Shown one piece after another: positions 13,361-18,489 of a DNA stretch of 18,489 nucleotides; position 1 is the first letter of the stretch; the number at the start of each line of letters is the position of its first letter. The notes beneath the pieces are model-generated. The model saw nothing but the letters and a program-made list of their open reading frames with translations. It was not told the origin of the DNA and made no database searches. This DNA comes from JBBQZP01 sp038207585 (GTDB lineage: Bacteria > Pseudomonadota > Alphaproteobacteria > Rhodobacterales > Rhodobacteraceae), in assembly GCA_038207585.1 (NCBI GenBank), contig JBBQZP010000052.1, positions 1 to 18,489 on the forward strand, written 5' to 3'. The position numbers were made by a program, and so were the translations under genes.

Positions 13361-14017
13361 TTAATCGTCGCGAAGGAGCCGCTGTCTATTAGGGGGAAGC
13401 TTCCGCCGGGGTTCCTGGGCGACATACATAACCGGCTCCCCATGCTCCTGTTCACCGTCGATCGGTTCAGGCAACTTGGCGGCGCGAATAGCCGTAGTGA
13501 CTTGCTCTGTGACGAATTGGGCGTCGGTGAGAATTTCCCGAAAACCGTCCTTCAAAGCCGGATAGTTTGCAACGAAAGCTCCAACCGCCACAACCCCGGC
13601 ATAAATCTCACCGCGAATTGAGCCTTCTTCCAGTTGCCCAAGTTGAAAATATGCCCCAACGCCTCGCCGCCCCTCACGCCAACTGCTTTGAGCGATGTGG
13701 CGAGAGATCGAATACAGAAACCGTTCGGCATCAAGTTCGTGGAGTTCAAGCGGTGTGTCGAACGAAAGCTGCAACCGGAACTGTGAGACTTTGTTTCCAT
13801 ATCCACTGGACTGATAGTTGAAATCCGAAAGCTGTTCGTCGAGAAGCCATTTCTTGCCCTCGTCATTCACGAACTTTCCGCGCTTAAGCACGTTCCCAAA
13901 TGGATTTGGGGAGTTTGGCAGATCGGCAAGGCGGAGAAGTTCTTCGAATGGCGGGGCCTCAACTTCGACGGCTTCGAGTGCTTTTAGGTCGATCTCATAG
14001 TGCTTATTCGAAGCCAT
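13361..14017 (-). CDS. uncharacterised 218-residue protein
   Basis: The protein starts MASNKHYEIDLKALEAVEVEAPPFEELLRLADL and has no signal peptide. Residues about 75-125 contain KVSQFRLQLSFDTPLELHELDAERFLYSISRHIAQSSW, which looks like a mixed beta/alpha unit. A moderately hydrophobic stretch, GSIRGEIYAGVVAVGAFVANYPAL (about 130-155), may be a buried helix or a weak membrane segment. The C-terminus is polar with many Arg and Pro. I do not recognise the family. Base composition is less GC-rich than the recombinase genes next door, suggesting separate acquisition. It converges with the recombinase module and could be its cargo, for example a defence or stress gene, but nothing in the sequence proves this. 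Confidence 0.65.
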   Translation of the reverse strand: MASNKHYEIDLKALEAVEVEAPPFEELLRLADLPNSPNPFGNVLKRGKFVNDEGKKWLLDEQLSDFNYQSSGYGNKVSQFRLQLSFDTPLELHELDAERFLYSISRHIAQSSWREGRRGVGAYFQLGQLEEGSIRGEIYAGVVAVGAFVANYPALKDGFREILTDAQFVTEQVTTAIRAAKLPEPIDGEQEHGEPVMYVAQEPRRKLPPNRQRLLRDD

Positions 14018-14296
14018 TCGCGACGCCCTGTCCCATTTTTTCGAAGTTTAGCCGCTCGCTTGATCTTTGGCAAATTGCACTTGCGATGGATGTGCGCAGG
14101 CATCGCTAAGGACGATCTGCCCCTCCGAAATCGGAGAGGAAAATGGGCGCTACGCCTGAAGCGTGAGTTCTGCGAAATCGCCGCTGTCCGCCCATAATCC
14201 GGCTTACCCCGCGGGCGCGACGAAGGGCCGCTTCCCGCCCCTTGCGTCAACCATGCAAGGCTGACGCTCCCGGCCCTAGATTCCGGCGCCGAACGC

Positions 14297-15214
14297 CTAA
14301 ATCTCTGCGATCAGGTCGCGCAGCCATTTGTGGGCGGGGTCGGCATGGCTGCGGTCGTGCCAGATCAGGCGGTAATCAAAGGTGGGCACCGGGATGGGCA
14401 GGGCAAAGTGGTGCAACCCGCCATGCGCTGCCAAGGCCACAGCACCGCGCGTGGGCAGGGTCAGGATCAGGTCACTGCTGGCAATGACGGTGGCGGCCGT
14501 GCCGAAATACGGGATCCAAAGGCTGATGCGGCGGCTTAGGCCACGCGTCGCCAGAGCATCGTCTACTACGCCGGTGCGCCCACCAAGAATGCTGATCAGG
14601 GCATGGGGATAGGCCAGAAAATCATCAAGCCCGATCTCGGTTTGCCCGGCAAGGGGATGACACGCGCCGATCACACAGGAATAGCCTTCGGTGAAAAGGG
14701 TCCGCGCGCGCAGCGGCAGCGGCACCACATCATCGCTGTAAAGTGCGAGGTCAGAGCGGCCCTCGGCGATGTGGCGAAAGATGTCGGTGGAAAACGGCAG
14801 CACCTCCAGCCCGATGCCGGGGGCAAGCCGCGCCAGACGCCACATCAGGCCGGGAAGAACGGCCAGCGCACCGTAATCGGTGGTGGCAAGCCGGAATACC
14901 CGCCGTGCCTGCGCGGGGTCAAATTCGGCAGGGGCCAGGAACCCCTCGATGCCGGTCAAAACCTCGGACAGTTGTTCGCGCAGGGCCAAGGCTCGGTCGG
15001 TCAAAACCATGCCACCGGGCGCGCGCACCAAGAGCGGGTCGCCCAAAGCGCGGCGCAACCGTGCCAGAACCCGGCTGACGCCCGGCTGGCTTTTGTTCAG
15101 CCGCTCGGCGGTGCGGGTTGTGTTGCGGGTCTCATAGAGCGATTGCAGCACGCGCAGGTCGTCAAGTTCAAGGCCATGTGTATTCAGATTTTGCATGATG
15201 CCTATGCGATCCAT
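14297..15214 (-). CDS. LysR-family transcription regulator, NodD-like subgroup
   Basis: This 305-residue regulator has an N-terminal winged helix-turn-helix (residues about 17-76; ELDDLRVLQSLYETRNTTRTAERLNKSQPGVSRVLARLRRALGDPLLVR) and a C-terminal effector-binding domain from about 95 onward (RRVFRLATTDYGALAVLP and SDLALYSDD). The subgroup resembles NodD/PcpR-type regulators. The frame allows a start at 15214 or at 15196; I kept 15214, which has TGGAA nearby. It is divergent from the SnoaL-hydrolase-methyltransferase operon, with only 64 bases between the starts, so it most likely controls that operon and itself from the shared region. The inducer is unknown. Confidence 0.92.
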   Translation of the reverse strand: MDRIGIMQNLNTHGLELDDLRVLQSLYETRNTTRTAERLNKSQPGVSRVLARLRRALGDPLLVRAPGGMVLTDRALALREQLSEVLTGIEGFLAPAEFDPAQARRVFRLATTDYGALAVLPGLMWRLARLAPGIGLEVLPFSTDIFRHIAEGRSDLALYSDDVVPLPLRARTLFTEGYSCVIGACHPLAGQTEIGLDDFLAYPHALISILGGRTGVVDDALATRGLSRRISLWIPYFGTAATVIASSDLILTLPTRGAVALAAHGGLHHFALPIPVPTFDYRLIWHDRSHADPAHKWLRDLIAEI

Positions 15215-15278
15215 TTATTTCCAGCATCACGCGCAACGCGTCATGGTGCAAGGGCAATCCAACCCGAAAAGGTGTAAC

Positions 15279-15758
15279 ATGAACCTGCAACCCCTTCGCA
15301 CTGGCGCGTTTGCGCTGGCAGCCCTTGTGGCACTGGCCACGCCGTCGCTGGCGCAGACCGCCAATACCGAGACGGTGAAGAATTTCTACGCAGCCTTTGG
15401 CGAAAACCAACCCGAACTTCTGGACAAGGTGCTGGCCGAAGACTGGGTCGACATTCCGCCGAACCAGGGTCAGGAACCCGGGCGCGATGCGTTCAAGCCC
15501 TACATCGCGGGCTATCACACCATGTTTGCGGGTCTGAGCGTGGTGAACGACCAGATCATTGACGCTGGCGAGTATGTAATTGTGCGCTCGACCATCTCGG
15601 GCACGCAGGCCGCCCCCTTTGCGGGCTTTGCCTCCAAAGGACGCCCGTTGAGCGTGATGGCGGTGGATATCCATCAGTTCAAGGACGGGCTGGTGATCAA
15701 GACCTGGCATGTCGAAGACTGGCTGAGCGGCATGTTCCAGATGGGCTCGTTCGAATAA
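15279..15758 (+). CDS. secreted SnoaL-like protein
   Basis: This 159-residue protein has a clear signal peptide, MNLQPLRTGAFALAALVALATPSLAQ, with cleavage likely after AQ at about residue 26, so it should be periplasmic. The rest fits the SnoaL-like/NTF2 fold: ETVKNFYAAFGENQPELLDKVLAEDWVDIPP, FKPYIAGYHTMFAGLSVVNDQIIDAGEYVIVRSTISGTQ, and VDIHQFKDGLVIKTWHVEDW. SnoaL-like proteins range from polyketide cyclases to proteins without proven reaction. I chose the ATG at 15279, with AAAGGTG just upstream, because it gives the signal peptide a proper start. It is first in the operon divergent from the LysR gene. Confidence 0.88.
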   Translation: MNLQPLRTGAFALAALVALATPSLAQTANTETVKNFYAAFGENQPELLDKVLAEDWVDIPPNQGQEPGRDAFKPYIAGYHTMFAGLSVVNDQIIDAGEYVIVRSTISGTQAAPFAGFASKGRPLSVMAVDIHQFKDGLVIKTWHVEDWLSGMFQMGSFE

Positions 15759-15764
15759 CAGACA

Positions 15765-15788
15765 GGCGCGGGGGATCAACCCCGCGCC
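15765..15788 (+). terminator. strong GC hairpin between SnoaL-like gene and hydrolase
   Basis: GGCGCGGGG (15765-15773) and CCCCGCGCC (15780-15788) are perfect nine-base arms around GATCAA, seven bases after the stop codon. There is no T-run after it, so it may only partly stop transcription, or protect the upstream message and lower expression of the hydrolase. Confidence 0.55.
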
Positions 15789-15812
15789 CACAGCTTTGAT
15801 GGAAAGGCCGCC

Positions 15813-16841
15813 ATGACTGAAACCCCACCCTCCCGCCCTCCTCTGTCAGGCGGCACCAGCGACGCCCCCCAGCCGACCCAAAGCTGGGATGCCGACAAGC
15901 AGATCAAGAGCGGGCCTTACACCGTGTCGCGTGTCAGCTTCCTCAGCGGCGGCGACACCGTCATCGGTAACCTGTTCCAACCTCATGGTGCCGCGGCTCG
16001 GGCGGCGGTGGTCATCCTTGGCCCGGTGGCCACGGTCAAGGAACAGGCCCCGATGCAATATGCCACACGGTTGGCGCGGGCTGGGCTTGCAACGCTGGTG
16101 TTCGACCCGCGCGGTACGGGTGAAAGCGAAGGCAGCCCGCGTCGCTGGGAAAGTGGCGCGCGCAAGGTGGGCGATCTGCGGGCGGCGCTCGCGTATCTTG
16201 CGACGCTGCCTGGCATTGACCCCGCAAGGCTGCACCTTCTGGGGCTGTGCCAAGGGGCCAACTGGGCGATTGATGCGGCCATAGCCGACGCGTCGGTGCA
16301 AAGCCTTGCCTTGGTCGCAGGCCACTACCTGACGCCCGAGGTCTGCGCGATGTATTACGGCAGCGCCGAGGCCGTGGCCGTTCGCGTGGCACGGGGGGAA
16401 GCTGCCGCCCAAGCCTTTGCCGCCGGTGGCACGGTCAGCTATCTGCCCATCGTCAATGACAGCGCGGGCGAGGCCAATCCTGACGTGCTACTGAACTTTG
16501 ATGCAGCCCGGATGTATTACCACCCTTGGGCTGACCAAAACCTGTTCCTCGCCCATCGCGGCCAATGGGAAAACCGCATCGCGACGATGAGCGAGGCCGA
16601 ACTGTGGACCACTCGCACCGATCTGGCCGTGGCGCAATTGACCACCCCCACCCTGATGATCCACGCCGACCGCGCCGCCAGCGGGCCATCGGTGCCGCGC
16701 GCGCTGTTCGACGCGATCCCTGCCACCCGCAAGAAATTGCTCTGGCTGGGCAATCAGACCCAGTTCCAATTCTATGAAGACCCGATCACGATTGACGACG
16801 CAACCCATCATCTCGCGGCATTTTATCTGGCGCAGTCATGA
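15813..16841 (+). CDS. alpha/beta hydrolase, YcjY/dienelactone-hydrolase type
   Basis: This 342-residue enzyme has the core VSFLSGGDTVIGNLFQPHGA, LGPVATVKEQ, LVFDPRGTGESEG and LHLLGLCQGAN. The nucleophile elbow GLCQG carries Cys at residue 146 instead of Ser, as in dienelactone hydrolases and YcjY-like proteins. The likely Asp is in IHADRAASGP and the His in DDATHHLAAFY near the end. No signal peptide is seen, so it is cytoplasmic; the first 30 residues are Pro-rich and may be disordered. A good GGAAAGG ribosome binding site precedes the ATG. The substrate is unknown. It lies between the SnoaL-like gene and a methyltransferase gene that it overlaps by ATGA, which suggests one small-molecule pathway. 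Confidence 0.88.
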   Translation: MTETPPSRPPLSGGTSDAPQPTQSWDADKQIKSGPYTVSRVSFLSGGDTVIGNLFQPHGAAARAAVVILGPVATVKEQAPMQYATRLARAGLATLVFDPRGTGESEGSPRRWESGARKVGDLRAALAYLATLPGIDPARLHLLGLCQGANWAIDAAIADASVQSLALVAGHYLTPEVCAMYYGSAEAVAVRVARGEAAAQAFAAGGTVSYLPIVNDSAGEANPDVLLNFDAARMYYHPWADQNLFLAHRGQWENRIATMSEAELWTTRTDLAVAQLTTPTLMIHADRAASGPSVPRALFDAIPATRKKLLWLGNQTQFQFYEDPITIDDATHHLAAFYLAQS

Positions 16842-17392
16842 CCGCAGACCCCTTTGCCGCAATTCAGGCCTCAACCCGCGCCCACCGTCGGACGACCAAT
16901 TCCGACGCCTATACATTCGAAGACGGCCCGGCCCTGACGCAAGTGGCCGCGAGTTCCGGTGCGGTCAGAATGCTGGAACTGGGCACGGCGCTTGGTTACA
17001 CGGCCTGCTGTCTTGCTGCCGCACACCCCGATGCCCGCGTCGATTCAATTGAGGGCGACGCTCTGCGGGCGTCGCTTGCCCGCGACAATATCGGCGCTGC
17101 TGGCCTTGCCGACCGGGTGACGGTGCATCACGGTGATTTCATTGCGGTGTTGCCGCGCCTGACCCAAGGTTACGATCTGGTCTTCTTTGACGGCTATGCG
17201 CCCGACGTTGCGATGCTGAAGGCCATCATCGACCGACTTTTGCCCGGCGGCACGCTCGTGTGCGCGAACCTTGGTCTGGCCGGGATCAACGACAAGCGAC
17301 AGATGATGGCCGAATTGGACGACCCGGGCCGGTTCACTCCACTTCGTTCGATCGAGAACGGCAGGACGGTTGTCCGACGCAAGCTGGGTTGA
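16838..17392 (+). CDS. class I SAM-dependent O-methyltransferase-like protein
   Basis: This 184-residue protein has the SAM-binding motif I MLELGTALGYTACCLA (residues about 45-60), the acidic motif II VDSIEGD (67-73) and GYDLVFFDGYAPD (about 110-122), typical of the catechol-O-methyltransferase-like group. The motif order and short length suggest methyl transfer to a small molecule. The ATG overlaps the hydrolase stop as ATGA, so the two are translated together and probably act on the same compound or its products. The usual metal-binding residues of catechol methyltransferases could not be fixed by eye; a caffeoyl-CoA-type role is possible but unproven. Confidence 0.82.
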   Translation: MTADPFAAIQASTRAHRRTTNSDAYTFEDGPALTQVAASSGAVRMLELGTALGYTACCLAAAHPDARVDSIEGDALRASLARDNIGAAGLADRVTVHHGDFIAVLPRLTQGYDLVFFDGYAPDVAMLKAIIDRLLPGGTLVCANLGLAGINDKRQMMAELDDPGRFTPLRSIENGRTVVRRKLG

Positions 17393-17557
17393 TCGCGCGA
17401 GCCCTCTGACCAGCCATCCGGCGAGGAAGGCTGGGGCTGCACACTGGATCAGTTATGATCTGAACGAAGCGTGGGTTGCGCAATCAGTAATCTTTGAATT
17501 CGCCGACATGCACCCAACTCCGTGGGAGGAAAAGGGCTCCTTGCCGCTAATTTCCAC

Positions 17558-17563
17558 TATAAT
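17558..17563 (+). promoter_or_regulatory. candidate -10 box of the antiporter gene
   Basis: A perfect TATAAT lies about 48 bases before the ATG at 17612. The matching -35 region is not obvious, because no TTGACA-like word lies 16-18 bases upstream. It is the best promoter candidate in the gap after the methyltransferase gene. Confidence 0.35.
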
Positions 17564-17611
17564 GAGTGCCGAAAGAACGTTGTTTGCCGTCGATTCCAAA
17601 GGAGCCTTTCA

Positions 17612-18489
17612 ATGACTGACTTTTTGCTTTTGGCGTTCATTTTCCTGATCGCAGGCGTTGTTGCCGTGCCGATTGCCTCACGCCTAGGCCTCGGGTCGGT
17701 GCTTGGATATCTCATCGCAGGCATCGTTATCAGCCCGGTGATGGCGTTGCTGCATGTGGACGTCGTCTCGATCCAGCACTTCGCCGAATTCGGGGTGGTG
17801 ATGATGCTGTTCCTCGTTGGCCTTGAACTGGAACCAAAGTTGCTTTGGTCGATGCGCTCACGGCTTTTGGGGCTGGGCGGTGGTCAGGTCGCCCTGACTG
17901 CCGCGGTGGTGATGGCTGTGGCCATGGCGTTCGGTCAGGTCTTGACGGTCGCGCTGGCCATCGGTCTGGTGTTGGCGCTGTCCTCAACGGCGATCGTCCT
18001 GCAGACCCTTGGCGAAAAGGGGCTGATGAAAAGCGATGGCGGACAGTCCAGCTTTGCAGTGTTGCTGTTTCAGGACATCGCCGTGATCCCGATGCTGGCC
18101 CTGATCCCGCTGCTGGCGTTGCCGGAATTGACCGCTGCCCTGTCGCATGGTTCAGACGCGGTCGACCACAGCGGCGCTGGCCTCAGCCTTGTCGATGGTC
18201 TGCCGGGATGGGGAGCGGCCCTCGTCACACTGGGCGCGATTGCCACGGTCATTGTCGCAGGTTCTTACCTGACCGGGCCGATCTTCCGGTTCATTTCGGC
18301 GGCCAAACTGCGCGAACTCTTCGTGGCGACGGCGCTGATGATCGTTATCGGGATTGCCCTTTTGATGTCACTCGTCGGGCTATCGCCCGCGCTCGGCACC
18401 TTTCTTGCGGGTGTCGTGCTGGCCAACAGCGAATACCGGCACGAGTTGGAAAGCGATATCGACCCGTTCAAGGGGCTGCTTCTGGGCCT
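17612..18489 (+). CDS. Kef-type monovalent cation:proton antiporter (partial)
   Basis: The reading frame starts MTDFLLLAFIFLIAG after AAAGGAG, seven bases upstream, and runs off the window end after about 292 codons. It is an inner-membrane protein with many transmembrane helices: GLGSVLGYLIAGIVISP, FGVVMMLFLVGLELEPKLLW, ALSSTAIVLQTL, SSFAVLLFQDIAVIPM and GTFLAGVVLANSEYRHELE are hallmark segments of the CPA2 family (KefB/KefC, potassium efflux coupled to proton uptake). The Asp in QDIAVIP and the acidic residues near helix 3 are those expected for ion transport. A C-terminal NAD-binding RCK domain would follow beyond the window. Whether it is glutathione-gated KefB/C or another CPA2 member cannot be told from this part. 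Confidence 0.92.
   Translation, partial: MTDFLLLAFIFLIAGVVAVPIASRLGLGSVLGYLIAGIVISPVMALLHVDVVSIQHFAEFGVVMMLFLVGLELEPKLLWSMRSRLLGLGGGQVALTAAVVMAVAMAFGQVLTVALAIGLVLALSSTAIVLQTLGEKGLMKSDGGQSSFAVLLFQDIAVIPMLALIPLLALPELTAALSHGSDAVDHSGAGLSLVDGLPGWGAALVTLGAIATVIVAGSYLTGPIFRFISAAKLRELFVATALMIVIGIALLMSLVGLSPALGTFLAGVVLANSEYRHELESDIDPFKGLLLG

Noticed and set aside
13984..14296. Possible 88-residue minus-strand gene upstream of the 218-residue gene
   Set aside because: Arg/Ser-rich composition without pattern and overlap with the real start at 14017; treated as non-coding. Nothing else was recognised in this gap.
17410..17434. CCAGCC/GGCTGG hairpin after the methyltransferase gene
   Set aside because: Only six-base arms with a 13-base loop and no T-run; too weak to call a terminator.
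17370..17615. 81-residue plus-strand frame before the antiporter
   Set aside because: It begins inside the methyltransferase gene, has no ribosome binding site, and its end covers the antiporter's promoter and ribosome binding site.
1..18489. tRNA genes, CRISPR arrays and attachment-site direct repeats
   Set aside because: No cloverleaf, regularly spaced repeats or long direct repeats flanking the island were seen by eye; a computed search could still find short att cores.

Overview
The window looks like a piece of an alphaproteobacterial chromosome, most likely Rhodobacterales-like. The genes are GC-rich and tightly packed with ATGA and TGATG overlaps. The gene types fit as well: DUF2924 with a large serine recombinase, a ParB-methyltransferase/P27-terminase pair, a NodD-like LysR regulator and a Kef-type antiporter. 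This placement is inferred from gene content only. No rRNA, tRNA or CRISPR array was seen.

Region 1 (1-1655) is AT-richer, mostly non-coding debris. It holds one plausible two-helix membrane peptide (861-1067), a minus-strand fragment of a phage/mobile-element protein with the HGGKSTGPK motif (about 1108-1251) and a decayed IS3-family transposase fragment (about 1263-1590).

Region 2 (1656-9450, almost all minus strand) is a prophage- or satellite-like block. Read in the direction of transcription it starts with a tightly coupled replication operon: HTH protein, truncated prim-pol fragment, 96-aa unknown, second HTH protein, and a 1012-aa prim-pol/helicase. It continues with a packaging-entry module: ParB-domain DNA methyltransferase, HTH protein and P27-family terminase small subunit. 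A serine recombinase follows, in the position where a large terminase would be expected. A GFA-family zinc protein (5089-5421) sits inside the block in the opposite orientation. A 55-bp interrupted palindrome (5641-5695) lies inside the 3' end of the prim-pol/helicase gene and is the best candidate for a cis-acting site such as an origin.

Region 3 (9451-13232, plus strand) begins with a divergent 302-aa protein of unknown function. It then holds a five-gene module in which every gene overlaps the next by the four bases GTGA or ATGA: a third AlpA-like HTH protein, a 64-aa protein, DUF2924, a 440-aa large serine recombinase, and a 124-aa HTH-like protein. This module is the most system-like unit in the window. 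My hypothesis is a recombinase with dedicated DNA-recognition and regulatory partners.

Region 4 (13233-18489) starts with an unknown 218-aa minus-strand protein and then appears to return to ordinary chromosome. A LysR regulator is divergent from a small operon made of a secreted SnoaL-like protein, a YcjY/dienelactone-type hydrolase with a Cys nucleophile, and an O-methyltransferase-like protein. A Kef-type cation:proton antiporter then runs off the window end.
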